A DNA stretch of 49,330 nt, taken from the NCBI RefSeq assembly GCF_019038435.1, contig NZ_JAGPOX010000067.1:1-49330 (forward strand), given 5' to 3'. Positions 15,769-23,764 of the stretch are shown in pieces (position 1 is the first letter of the stretch; every line of letters begins with the position of its first letter). The position numbers and the translations under genes were made by a program. Below the pieces are notes generated by a model. It was not told where the DNA came from and did no database searches. It was given only the letters and a program-made list of their open reading frames with translations. The DNA is from Nocardia alni. Lineage in GTDB: Bacteria; Actinomycetota; Actinomycetes; Mycobacteriales; Mycobacteriaceae.

Positions 15769-16567
15769 TGCGCAGCCCTCCCTCCGTATTCGTTTCCTCG
15801 TCCAGCCCCGCGCCCGCGTGGTGGCGGAACACGTCCTCGAGCGATGCCTCGGGCCCGAGCGTGGCCTTCAGCTCGGCCGGTGATCCGACCGCGCGCAGCA
15901 GGCCCTTGTGCAGCATGGCGATGCGGTCGCACAGCACGTCGGCCTCGGCCATGTAGTGCGTGGTGAGCAGGACGGTCGTGCCGAATCGGTGACGCAATTC
16001 ACGCACCCGGTCCCAGACGCTGTCGCGCGCGATCGGGTCCAGCCCCACGGTGGGCTCGTCGAGGATCAGCAGGGCCGGCCGGTTCACCAGGGCCTGTGCG
16101 AGTTCGAGGCGGCGCACCATGCCGCCGGAGTATCCGGACGCCAGGCGGTCGGCCACGTCGAGCAGATCCATCGCATCCAGCATCTGCTCGACCCGCTCGG
16201 CACGGTCGCGGCGCGGCACGTCGAACAGCCGCGCGAACCAGGTGACATTCTGCCGTCCGGTCAGCGCGCCCTCGATGGACAGCTGCTGCGGGACGTAGCC
16301 GAGGTTGTAGCGGATATCGGTGTTGTGCTTGCCGACCTGCCAGCCCAGGATGCTGACCTGCCCCTGCTGAACCGGCATGAGCGTGGTCAGCAGACGGATG
16401 GTCGTGGTCTTGCCCGCGCCGTTGGGGCCGAGCAGTCCGAATACCTCGCCGCGATCGATGCGCAGGTCCAGATCATCGACCACGGTGTGCTCGCCGTAGC
16501 GGTGGGTCAGGCCGCGACATTCGACGGCGGGGATGTCATCGGGTGGCTCAACGGATTTCGTCGTCAT
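15728..16567 (-). CDS. ABC transporter ATP-binding protein (DrrA-like)
   Basis: This is the nucleotide-binding half of the exporter, 279 residues. It has Walker A GPNGAGKTT, a Q-loop in YVPQQLSIEGALTG, the signature SGYSGGMVRRLELA, Walker B LLILDEPTVGLD and the switch histidine in LLTTHYMAEA. The C-terminal extension with the ASLEDVFRHHAG motif is typical of DrrA-type multidrug ATPases. I prefer ATG at 16567 (MTTKSVEPP) with GGGGAGG upstream over GTG at 16585. It lies 113 bp after a MarR gene on the same strand, and that regulator probably controls it. Confidence 0.94.
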   Translation of the reverse strand: MTTKSVEPPDDIPAVECRGLTHRYGEHTVVDDLDLRIDRGEVFGLLGPNGAGKTTTIRLLTTLMPVQQGQVSILGWQVGKHNTDIRYNLGYVPQQLSIEGALTGRQNVTWFARLFDVPRRDRAERVEQMLDAMDLLDVADRLASGYSGGMVRRLELAQALVNRPALLILDEPTVGLDPIARDSVWDRVRELRHRFGTTVLLTTHYMAEADVLCDRIAMLHKGLLRAVGSPAELKATLGPEASLEDVFRHHAGAGLDEETNTEGGLRSVRSTRRTAQRAG

Positions 16568-16680
16568 CGCCCTCCCCTGTCTCACTCGTGCCCGATGCCG
16601 TGGGTTCCGGCCATCGCGGCGTTTCCGTATTCTCGTGCGCCGGAAGTCGGCGGTCGCCGTTGACCGACCGACGACCGGTT

Positions 16681-17178
16681 CTACCGCTGCACGTGCTGCT
16701 CGCGCTCGTACAGCAGGCCTATGAGTTTGTCGATCGCGGCCACACCGCGGATCAACTCGTCGCGTTCCTGGGCCGACAGTTCGCCGAGTGCGCCCCGGAC
16801 AACCTCGTGCCGACGTTGGCGGACCTCGTCGACCGACCGCTGCACCTGTGCGGGCAGCGTCAACCGGATCACCCGGCGATCGTCCGGATCCTGTTCACGC
16901 ACCAGCAGATCCGCCTTGACCAGCGCGCTGACGAAGGTCGACACGCTGTTGGGCGCCAACCCCATCTCGGCGGCGACGGCCTTCACCGAGATCCCGGGAC
17001 TGCGCCCGACCAACCGAAGAAACTCCGCCTGCGAATCACTGATCGCGGCGCGATCGAACGACCGTCCCGCCAGCCGCCGAACCTGTCGCCGGAACCTTCC
17101 GAACGCTCCGAACAGCCCACTGACCAGCTCCGTATCGAAGGCAGGATCAGCGACCGCGGTCTCGCGCGTCGTCTCCAC
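16681..17178 (-). CDS. MarR-family transcriptional regulator of the ABC exporter
   Basis: This 165-residue winged-helix protein has the helix-turn-helix at ISVKAVAAEMGLAPNSVSTFVSALVKADLLVRE and the wing at QDPDDRRVIRLTLP, the MarR pattern. I chose GTG at 17178, because in-frame codons further upstream (ATG 17214, 17247) would place the palindromic operator at 17188-17208 inside the gene. CGGAGG lies upstream at a long spacing. The regulator is first in a MarR-ATPase-permease set that interrupts the prmC-sua5 order found in mycobacteria. A ligand-relieved repressor of the exporter is the likely role, by analogy. Confidence 0.88.
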   Translation of the reverse strand: METTRETAVADPAFDTELVSGLFGAFGRFRRQVRRLAGRSFDRAAISDSQAEFLRLVGRSPGISVKAVAAEMGLAPNSVSTFVSALVKADLLVREQDPDDRRVIRLTLPAQVQRSVDEVRQRRHEVVRGALGELSAQERDELIRGVAAIDKLIGLLYEREQHVQR

Positions 17179-17187
17179 ACTCGGACG

Positions 17188-17208
17188 ATACCTCCGAGTC
17201 AGAGGTAT
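17188..17208. promoter_or_regulatory. Probable MarR operator
   Basis: ATACCTC-cgagtca-GAGGTAT is a perfect inverted repeat with 7-bp arms and a 7-bp spacer, nine bases upstream of the chosen MarR start codon. The position and form suit autoregulation by a MarR dimer. No confident -35/-10 pair was found around it. Confidence 0.55.
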
Positions 17209-17269
17209 TTCCATCGGAAACAGAGCTAATTGTCCGAACCACAGCACACTCGAAGGTGCGCGGGCCGGA

Positions 17270-18166
17270 TCAGACGGTGCGGCGGGCGGCTACGAAGCGG
17301 GGCTTACCCGCCAGGTCGGGGTGTTCGACGATCGCGTCGAAGGCGTCCGTGGCACCCAGGAGGGCGGCCACCTGGGAACCGTTGGTGTCGTCGTGCTCGA
17401 TGGCGACCAGACCGTCGGCGCGCAGCAGGCGGGTGACGGTGGGGATCATGGGGCGGATCACCGAGAGGCCGTCGCGGCCGCCGAACAGGGACAGGTGGGG
17501 ATCGTGGTCCGCTACTTCGGGGTCGAGGTCGGCCGATTCGGGGATGTAGGGCGGGTTGGCGACCAGGACGTCGACTCGGCCGTCGAGATTCGACAGGATG
17601 TCGGGGGCGGTGACGTCGCCGTTGTGCAGGATTATCGGCGTATCGCCTTGCGCGGCCTGGTTGTCGGCGTTGCGCTGCGCCCACTGGAGTGCGGCGGAAT
17701 CTATTTCGACCGCGTGCACCTCGATATCGGGGCGGGCGTGGGCGATCGCCAGCGCGAGGGCGCCGGAACCGGTGCACAGATCCACGACGATCGGGCGATG
17801 CTCGTGGCCGACGGCCTCCAATTGCGCCAAGGCCCAGGCGAACAGCAGTTCCGTCTCGGGGCGGGGCACGAAAACCCCTGGGCCGACCGCCAGATCTATC
17901 TCACCCATGGCCGCGACACCCGTGAGATGTTGCAGCGGAACACGTTCCGCACGCCGATCGACCAAGGTCCGAAGCTCGGCGAGCTGCTCGGCGGTCACCA
18001 TGGGCGTCAGCGCCAGCCGGGAGCGCTCCACACCGAGCACGTGCGCTGCCAGAAATTCGGCATCGGTGTGCGGACTGTGCACACCGGCGACCTCGAGTTG
18101 TTCGGCGGCTCGGACGATGGCGGGACGCAGGGGTGATCGACTCACTCCGACAGTCGCATCAGTCAT
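17270..18166 (-). CDS. prmC: Release-factor glutamine methyltransferase PrmC (HemK)
   Basis: PrmC methylates the glutamine of the GGQ motif of peptide release factors, using S-adenosylmethionine. Its usual substrate RF1 is encoded directly upstream. The 298-residue protein has an N-terminal helical domain, PRPETELL (101-108), the SAM-binding DLCTGSG (129-135) and the catalytic NPPY (204-207), followed by IPESADLDPEVADHDPHLSLFGG, typical of HemK. The start is ATG at 18166. The 112 bp to prfA hold no gene. Confidence 0.96.
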   Translation of the reverse strand: MTDATVGVSRSPLRPAIVRAAEQLEVAGVHSPHTDAEFLAAHVLGVERSRLALTPMVTAEQLAELRTLVDRRAERVPLQHLTGVAAMGEIDLAVGPGVFVPRPETELLFAWALAQLEAVGHEHRPIVVDLCTGSGALALAIAHARPDIEVHAVEIDSAALQWAQRNADNQAAQGDTPIILHNGDVTAPDILSNLDGRVDVLVANPPYIPESADLDPEVADHDPHLSLFGGRDGLSVIRPMIPTVTRLLRADGLVAIEHDDTNGSQVAALLGATDAFDAIVEHPDLAGKPRFVAARRTV

Positions 18167-18278
18167 GATCAGACAACCTCATTACGTCGGGGTACCCGTC
18201 ACGGTGCCGATTCCTGCCTGTCCCGGAGGCTACCCCGGCCCTGACACGCTCACACCTGCCACCGGCCCGGCGGGTGAT

Positions 18279-19358
18279 TTACTCCGCGGAAAGCCGGGCC
18301 GCGCGATCGGCCTCGCCGAGGGCATCCAGGAGTGCGTCCAGATCGCCGTCCAGTACCGAATCCAGATTGTGGGCCTTGAAGCCGATGCGGTGGTCGGCGA
18401 TGCGATTTTCCGGGAAGTTGTAGGTCCGGATGCGTTCGGAGCGGTCCACCGTGCGGATCTGCGAGGCACGCCCTGCCGCGGCGTCCTGGTCGGCCTGCTC
18501 CTCGGCCAGGGCCTGCAGGCGTGCGGCGAGGACCTGCTTGGCGCGGATCTTGTTCTGTAGCTGGGACCGTTCGTTCTGGCAGGTCACGACCAGGCCGGTG
18601 GGCAGGTGGGTGATGCGCACGGCCGAGTCGGTCGTGTTGACGCCCTGGCCGCCCTTACCGGACGAACGGTAGACGTCGATGCGCAGGTCCTTCTCGTCGA
18701 TCTCGACCTCGGCCACCTCGTCGGGCTCCGGATAGACCAGCACGCCGGCGGCGGAGGTGTGGATGCGACCCTGCGATTCGGTGACCGGAACGCGCTGCAC
18801 CCGGTGCACGCCGCCCTCGAACTTCAGCCGCGACCACACGCCGTCGCGGGCGGCCTCCTTGCTCCGGATGGAGAAGGTGGCCTCCTTGTAACCGTCGAGG
18901 TCGGAGTAGGTGACACCGAGCACCTCGACCTTCCAGCCGTGCCGCTCGGCATAGCGGATGTACATGCGGGCCAGATCCGAGGCGAACAGCGCCGATTCCT
19001 CGCCGCCCTCGCCGGATTTCACCTCGAGCACCACATCGTCGGCGTCGTGCGGATCGCGCGGGGCGAGCAGGTCGGTCAGGGCCTTCTCCAGCTCCTCGAC
19101 CTGCTGTTCCAGCCCGGGCACCTCGGCGGCGAAGGACGAGTCGTCGGCGGCCAGCTCGCGCGCGGCCGACAGGTCCTCGCGCGCGGACTTCAGCTTGGCG
19201 TAGGTGGACATGATCGGAGCGAGCTCGGCGAACCGCTTGCCGACGCGCCGGGCCTCGCCGGGGCTGTTGTGCAGCGCCGGATCGGACAGCTGCAGTTCCA
19301 GCCCGGCGTGCTCGGCCAGGATGTCGTCGATCGCGTTCGGGGCCGTCAAGTCGGCCAT
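18279..19358 (-). CDS. prfA: Peptide chain release factor 1
   Basis: RF1 reads UAA and UAG stop codons and triggers peptide release on the ribosome. The 359-residue protein has the codon-reading tripeptide PVT (191-193) in RVPVTESQGRIHTSAA and the catalytic GGQ (236-238) in SSGKGGQGVNTTDSAVR. The PVT tripeptide marks it as RF1, since RF2 carries SPF. ATG at 19358 is chosen over an upstream codon at 19403 because GAGGAG precedes it by six bases and MADLTAPNAIDDIL is a normal RF1 start. Confidence 0.97.
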   Translation of the reverse strand: MADLTAPNAIDDILAEHAGLELQLSDPALHNSPGEARRVGKRFAELAPIMSTYAKLKSAREDLSAARELAADDSSFAAEVPGLEQQVEELEKALTDLLAPRDPHDADDVVLEVKSGEGGEESALFASDLARMYIRYAERHGWKVEVLGVTYSDLDGYKEATFSIRSKEAARDGVWSRLKFEGGVHRVQRVPVTESQGRIHTSAAGVLVYPEPDEVAEVEIDEKDLRIDVYRSSGKGGQGVNTTDSAVRITHLPTGLVVTCQNERSQLQNKIRAKQVLAARLQALAEEQADQDAAAGRASQIRTVDRSERIRTYNFPENRIADHRIGFKAHNLDSVLDGDLDALLDALGEADRAARLSAE

Positions 19359-19402
19359 CGCGTGCTCCTCGGGAAAAGTCTGGATAGTTGCCGCAGAACG
19401 CA

Positions 19403-19440
19403 CCGACGCCCGCCCTGCGAACGGGCAGGACGGGCGTCGG
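19403..19440 (-). terminator. Hairpin after rpmE
   Basis: Arms CCGACGCCCGCCCTGC (19403-19418) and its near-perfect complement (19425-19440) form a 16-bp stem with one mismatch, 8 bp past the rpmE stop. There is no T-run, so it would be a T-less actinobacterial terminator or a processing/attenuation stem before prfA. Confidence 0.6.
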
Positions 19441-19448
19441 GTGAGCAG

Positions 19449-19676
19449 CTACTGGGCGTCGGCCTTCTTCGCACGCTTGCCGTAGCGAGCCTCGAAGCGG
19501 GCGACGCGGCCGCCGGTGTCCAGAATCTTCTGCTTGCCCGTGTAGAACGGGTGGCACTGGGAGCAGACCTCAACGGTGATGTGGCCCGACTCCTTGGTGC
19601 TGCGAGTCTGGAAGGTGTTACCGCAACCGCAGACGACGGTCGTGTCCACGTATGCGGGGTGGATTGATGCCTTCAT
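19449..19676 (-). CDS. rpmE: 50S ribosomal protein L31, zinc-binding form
   Basis: This is a 75-residue ribosomal protein. Cys16, Cys18, Cys38 and Cys41 (CGC and CSQC) form the zinc site of the C+ type of L31, as opposed to the zinc-independent paralogue used under zinc starvation. The TFQTRSTKESGHITVEVCSQCHPFYTGKQ pattern is diagnostic. ATG at 19676 has AGGA six bases upstream. Upstream in-frame codons would extend it into non-coding sequence. Confidence 0.97.
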   Translation of the reverse strand: MKASIHPAYVDTTVVCGCGNTFQTRSTKESGHITVEVCSQCHPFYTGKQKILDTGGRVARFEARYGKRAKKADAQ

Positions 19677-19904
19677 GGGTGTCCTTTCGATGGTCGCCGG
19701 GTCGCCCTCGCCGAGCGGGGACGTGAACCGGAACCGACTAGGCATGGTTGCCAGCGCACCAGTATAAGCGCCCTGCCCCCACTCCTTTATTCCGCCCCCC
19801 ACCAGGCATTCGACCCCTCTCTCGATGTCACCCCCAGAAAGTACGGGCACGCATATTCGAAGGTCTCGAGCCAGGCTGAAGACGGGTAGTCGGCTACTCG
19901 CGAA

Positions 19905-19924
19905 TACGAACATTTTCGTTCGTA
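19905..19924 (+). promoter_or_regulatory. Operator-like inverted repeat upstream of the small membrane gene
   Basis: TACGAAC-attttc-GTTCGTA is a perfect inverted repeat with 7-bp arms, 51 bp upstream of the GTG at 19975. It resembles a LexA box (GAAC-N4-GTTC), but the spacer is six bases, so I do not call it LexA. It lies in the 298-bp gap between rpmE and the small gene, in which I see no other gene. Confidence 0.45.
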
Positions 19925-19974
19925 GAGTGTCGACTTACGAGGGAACGGATAGCGATCCGCACAGGAGGGAAGCC

Positions 19975-20577
19975 GTGAATCAGCACACCGCGCGGGGGGC
20001 TCGGGGGTCGCGGTCGCCCGGCATCCGGGCATCTCATCGCTCGATCCGCGTCCTGCCGGGGGGTTGGCGCGCGGAACGGCTGGCGGCGGCGGTACTGGTC
20101 GCGCTGCTCGCACTGATCGCGATCGGCTGGTGCGCCGCGCCGTCGGACCGCAGCGCCGCCGCGGCCGCCGCGTCGGCGACCGTCACCACCGACGAGCCGT
20201 ATCAGTTCACCGCGAGGACCGTCCCGATCAACGGGGTCACCGCCGCCACCGCCGTGATCCTGGGCGTGCTCGTCCTGGGCGCGGCGACCATCGGCGCGGT
20301 GTTCTTCGCCCCCACAACAAGCCAGCGCGGCGGCCCCGCAGAAGCGGGGCCGCCGCGCAATAGCGGGGGAGCTCTCAGTCGTCGATCGCGCCCGGAGCGG
20401 TCTTGGAGACCTGGAGCAGGAACTCCATGTTGTTCTTCGTCTTCTTCAACCGGTCCATCAGCAGGTCGATCGCCTGGTGCGAGTCCAGGCCGGACAGCAC
20501 GCGCCGCAGCTTGTGCACGACCGCGGCCTCGTCGGGCGCCATCAGCAGATCGTCACGCCGTGTGCTGGACGGGTTGA
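19975..20577 (+). CDS. Small membrane protein of unknown function
   Basis: I do not recognise this gene. GTG at 19975 follows a strong AGGAGGG Shine-Dalgarno at six bases. The product has an Arg-rich N-terminus, a hydrophobic helix (LAAAVLVALLALIAIGW, about residues 37-53), an Ala-rich linker and a second helix (TAVILGVLVLGAATIGAVFF, about 86-105). After about residue 112 the frame runs through the rho terminator hairpin and then antisense to the last 200 bp of rho, giving an Arg/Ser-rich tail that looks like antisense reading. The real functional part is probably the first 110 residues; the frame may have lost an earlier stop. It is the only plus-strand gene in the first 29 kb. Confidence 0.6.
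   Translation: MNQHTARGARGSRSPGIRASHRSIRVLPGGWRAERLAAAVLVALLALIAIGWCAAPSDRSAAAAAASATVTTDEPYQFTARTVPINGVTAATAVILGVLVLGAATIGAVFFAPTTSQRGGPAEAGPPRNSGGALSRRSRPERSWRPGAGTPCCSSSSSTGPSAGRSPGASPGRTARAAACARPRPRRAPSADRHAVCWTG
20325..20358 (-). terminator. Hairpin terminator after rho
   Basis: A perfect 15-bp inverted repeat (20325-20339 and 20344-20358, loop AGAA on the plus strand, GC-rich arms GCGCGGCGGCCCCGC) lies 16 bp past the rho stop. It has no T-run, as is common for actinobacterial terminators. The plus-strand small gene is translated across it. Confidence 0.75.
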
Positions 20578-22414
20578 CGTCGACCGCGGGGAACACCCGG
20601 CGCTCGGCGATCTTGCGGTCCAGCTTGAGCTCGGCGTTGCCGGTGCCCTTGAACTCCTCGAAGATGACCGTGTCACCGGTGGACCCCGTCTCCACCATGG
20701 CGGTGGCGACGATGGTCAGCGAGCCGCCGTTCTCGATGTTGCGCGCCGCGCCGAGGAACCGCTTGGGCGGGTACAGCGCTGTCGAGTCGATACCACCGGA
20801 CAGGATGCGACCGGAGGCCGGCGACGAGTTGTTGTACGCGCGGCCCAGACGGGTGATCGAGTCCAGCAGCACCACGACGTCCTGGCCCTGTTCCACCAGG
20901 CGCTTGGCGCGCTCGATGGCGAGCTCGGCGACCGAGGTGTGATCGCTCGGCGGACGGTCGAACGTGGAGGCGATCACCTCGCCGCGCACTGTGCGCTGCA
21001 TGTCGGTGACCTCTTCCGGACGCTCATCGACCAGCACGACCATGAGGTAGACCTCGGGGTTGTTGGTCGCGATCGCGTTCGCCATGTCCTGCAGGATCGT
21101 GGTCTTACCAGCCTTGGGCGGAGACACGATCAGGGCGCGCTGCCCCTTGCCGACCGGCATGATCAGGTCGATGATGCGGGTGGTCAGCTTGTTCGGCGTG
21201 GTCTCCAGGCGCAGCCGCTGGTTGGGATACAGCGGGGTGAGCTTGTTGAACTCGGGGCGACGACGCGCGGCCTCGACATCCGCACCGTTGACCGTGTCCA
21301 GGCGCACCAGCGGATCGAACTTCTGCCGCTGATTGGCCTGATCGCCCTCGCGGGGCGCGCGGACCGCACCGGTGATGGCGTCACCACGGCGCAGGCCGTT
21401 CTTGCGGACCAGATTCATCGAGACATACACGTCGTTCGGGCCGGCCAGGTAGCCGGAGGTGCGGACGAACGCGTAGTTGTCCAGCACATCCAGGATTCCG
21501 GCGACCGGCTGCAGGACGTCGTCCTCGCGGATCTCGACCTCGCGGGTCGGACCGCCACCGGTCTCGGCGCCCTCGCGGTCCCGCCCCCGACGACGCTCAC
21601 GGAACCGACGACCCCGGCGGCCGCGGCCGTCCTCGTCGTCACCGGCGCGATCAGCGCGGTCGCGGTCGCGGTCGCCGCGATCGGCGCCGTTGCGGTTCTG
21701 GTTGCCCTGGTTGTTCTGGGCCTGATTGCCGTTCTGCTGATTGCGGTCGCGGCGGCGCTCGCCGGACTCCTCGGATTTCGCCTCGGACTTGGCTTCGGAC
21801 TTGGTCTCTACCTTCGCCTCCACCTTCGCCTCCGCATTCGCCTCGGTTCCGTTGGTCTCGGCCTTCGATTCCGAAGCGCCCGAACGCTGGTCACGACCAC
21901 GACGCTGGCGGCCGCGGGCACGGGCGGCGTCCCGGCCACCCTCCTCACCCGAATCGGCCGGGCGCGCAGGCGAATCCGCCTTGGCCTGCTCAGCAGGCTG
22001 GTCGGTCATGCCGTCCAGGGTCTGCTGTTCGGCCCGCGCGGCCTTGGGCCGTTCCTGGGCCGCCTTGGGCTGCTCCTGGGCCGGGGCCTGCGGGGCCTGT
22101 TCGGCCTCCTGCGACTTCTCCGGCTTGGCCTCCCCCGCCGGCGCGGTTCGACCGCGCGAGAGTTTCGTAGTAGTACCGGCTTGATTTTCCTTGATGGCGG
22201 CGATGAGATCGCCCTTGCGCATACCGGAGGTGCCTCGGATACCGAGCTCTCCGGCGAGTGCGCGCAACTGCGGCAACAACATTCCAGTCAGCCCCTGTGC
22301 GACGTCGGTTTGTTCGCTCATCTTCGAAATCTGTCCGGAATCACTTTCGCGCGCGCCCGGGGTACGTCCATTGGCTTCCACCTCGGGTGTCGCGAGCAGG
22401 TCCGTATCTGTCAC
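20375..22414 (-). CDS. rho: Transcription termination factor Rho with long disordered insertion
   Basis: Rho is the hexameric RNA helicase that ends transcription. The 679-residue protein has the N-terminal Rho domain (LTGMLLPQLRALAGELGI, about 41-80) and then a low-complexity insertion from about 85 to 288. The insertion is rich in Glu/Ala/Pro repeats, then KVEAKVETKSEAKSEAKSEE, then Asn/Gln/Arg/Asp/Gly runs. The RNA-binding cold-shock fold follows (VAGILDVLDNYAFVRTSGYL), then the ATPase core with Walker A SPPKAGKTT (431-439) and LVDERPEEVTDM. Such insertions are known in actinobacterial Rho and add RNA binding. The start is GTG at 22414 with AAGGA upstream. Confidence 0.97.
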   Translation of the reverse strand: MTDTDLLATPEVEANGRTPGARESDSGQISKMSEQTDVAQGLTGMLLPQLRALAGELGIRGTSGMRKGDLIAAIKENQAGTTTKLSRGRTAPAGEAKPEKSQEAEQAPQAPAQEQPKAAQERPKAARAEQQTLDGMTDQPAEQAKADSPARPADSGEEGGRDAARARGRQRRGRDQRSGASESKAETNGTEANAEAKVEAKVETKSEAKSEAKSEESGERRRDRNQQNGNQAQNNQGNQNRNGADRGDRDRDRADRAGDDEDGRGRRGRRFRERRRGRDREGAETGGGPTREVEIREDDVLQPVAGILDVLDNYAFVRTSGYLAGPNDVYVSMNLVRKNGLRRGDAITGAVRAPREGDQANQRQKFDPLVRLDTVNGADVEAARRRPEFNKLTPLYPNQRLRLETTPNKLTTRIIDLIMPVGKGQRALIVSPPKAGKTTILQDMANAIATNNPEVYLMVVLVDERPEEVTDMQRTVRGEVIASTFDRPPSDHTSVAELAIERAKRLVEQGQDVVVLLDSITRLGRAYNNSSPASGRILSGGIDSTALYPPKRFLGAARNIENGGSLTIVATAMVETGSTGDTVIFEEFKGTGNAELKLDRKIAERRVFPAVDVNPSSTRRDDLLMAPDEAAVVHKLRRVLSGLDSHQAIDLLMDRLKKTKNNMEFLLQVSKTAPGAIDD

Positions 22415-22718
22415 GGAGATCCTTTCCTTCCCTCGATTGCCGTGTGCTTATTCGAGGGTTTCGTCCCGAAGCTCGATCACCGAGCCCGGATGCCGTATCG
22501 CCTGCCCCGCCGGACCGGCGGCAAAACTACCACCAGGTCTGCGCCACCGGTTCACAAAGGTGGGATTGATCATTCCAGCGACAACCCCGAATTCGAGACT
22601 CGTGTCGCGAGCCTCTCGCAAGGAGCCTGCTGGAGCGATTGCCCAAATGAAGCACCGGCGACTGATGCGCACGATGTACGGACTCGCTCAGGATAGCTCC
22701 AAGGTGGAATGCCTGCAA
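22415..22718 (-). promoter_or_regulatory. rho promoter and long 5' leader
   Basis: TTGCAG (22718-22713), a 17-bp spacer and TATCCT (22695-22690) on the minus strand make a good promoter in the 339-bp gap between thrB and rho. Transcription would start near 22683, leaving a leader of about 270 nt with no gene. A 74-codon frame (GTG 22672 to 22448) opens near the transcript start but has no Shine-Dalgarno; it could be a leader peptide. Rho genes of other bacteria are known to be autoregulated by termination in their leaders. Confidence 0.5.
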
Positions 22719-22753
22719 GGCAGCCACGCCGTTCATCTGGAATCGGGTCCGAA

Positions 22754-23764
22754 TCAATCGGTCAGGACACCATCGGATATGACCGGCTCGACCACCCGCA
22801 GACCCTCGGAGGTCGCGAGTTCGCGCAGTTCGGCAGGGAACTCTTCGGTGGTCAGCGCCAGGACCGTCGGGCCCGCGCCGGAGACCATCGCGGCGATTCC
22901 GGCCGCGCGCAGCCGGGCGATCCACGCCGTCGTCAAGGGAAGCGCGCCGGCGCGATAGCCCTGGTGCAGCCGATCCGCGGTGGCGGGAAGCAGCAGGTCA
23001 GGACGCTCGGTGAGGGCCACGACCGCCAGTGCGGCGCGGCTGGCGTTGAATGCCGCGTCGGCGTGCGGAACCGTCTCGGGCAGCAGCCCGCGGGTGTGCG
23101 CTGTCGCCGAACGCTCCTCGGGGATCAGTGCGAAGGCGCGCAGCGAGGGATGTGGGTTCAACCTCGCGGCGAAATAGCGCCGGCCCGGTCTGTCACCGTC
23201 CGCCACCTGCTCGTTCTCGGTCCAGGACACCACGATTCCGCCCAGTACGCTGGCGGCGGCGTTGTCGGGATGGCCCTCGAACTCCGCGGCCAGCTGCACC
23301 AATTCGGCCTCGCCACAAGCCAGTTCGGGATCGAACTTCGCGGCCAGCGCACGGCCCGCCGCCAGCCCGCCGACCACGGCCGAGGCCGAGGAGCCCAGCC
23401 CTCGTGAGTGCGGAATCACATTGCGGCACATCACATCCAGGCCGTCGGCCCATACGCCCGCCGATTCCAGGCCGCGCTCGATCGCGCGTACCACCAGATG
23501 CGAAGGGCCCCAAGGCACATCGTCGGCGCCCTCACCCTCCACCCGAACGGCCAGCCCGGATTCGGTGGTCCGTACCGTGATCTCGTCGTAGAGGCCCAGT
23601 GCGACACCCAGGGAATCGAATCCCGGCCCGAGATTGGCGCTGGACGCGGGCACGCGCGCCGTGACACTCAGTCCGGCAGGCAGGGTTTCGGTGACCGCCG
23701 CGCCTCGCCGGCGCTCGGTCACTTCCGCGCCGCGCGTGTGCCGGGGCTCTGTGACGTGATTCAC
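22754..23764 (-). CDS. thrB: Homoserine kinase
   Basis: ThrB phosphorylates homoserine with ATP, the penultimate step of threonine synthesis. The 336-residue GHMP kinase has VPASSANLGPGFDSLGVAL (substrate and ATP loop), the phosphate-binding HSRGLGSSASAVVGGL and the C-terminal MVSGAGPTVLAL. The GTG start at 23764 overlaps the thrC stop by 4 bp (GTGA), so translation is coupled. The first 25 residues are not conserved-looking, and an internal start near VTETLPAGL is possible. It is the last gene of lysA-hom-thrC-thrB. Confidence 0.96.
   Translation of the reverse strand: MNHVTEPRHTRGAEVTERRRGAAVTETLPAGLSVTARVPASSANLGPGFDSLGVALGLYDEITVRTTESGLAVRVEGEGADDVPWGPSHLVVRAIERGLESAGVWADGLDVMCRNVIPHSRGLGSSASAVVGGLAAGRALAAKFDPELACGEAELVQLAAEFEGHPDNAAASVLGGIVVSWTENEQVADGDRPGRRYFAARLNPHPSLRAFALIPEERSATAHTRGLLPETVPHADAAFNASRAALAVVALTERPDLLLPATADRLHQGYRAGALPLTTAWIARLRAAGIAAMVSGAGPTVLALTTEEFPAELRELATSEGLRVVEPVISDGVLTD

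Noticed and set aside
17179..17247. Longer MarR start at 17214 or 17247
   Set aside because: It would place the palindromic operator inside the coding region, and the added residues do not look like a MarR N-terminus.
19905..19924. LexA (SOS) box
   Set aside because: The half-sites look right, but the spacer is six bases and LexA boxes of this group need four.
20477..22696. Long plus-strand open frame opposite rho, with a hydrophobic stretch
   Set aside because: The hydrophobic part is the antisense of the repetitive Rho insertion (Gln/Asn/Arg codons read backward). No start signal or family resemblance.
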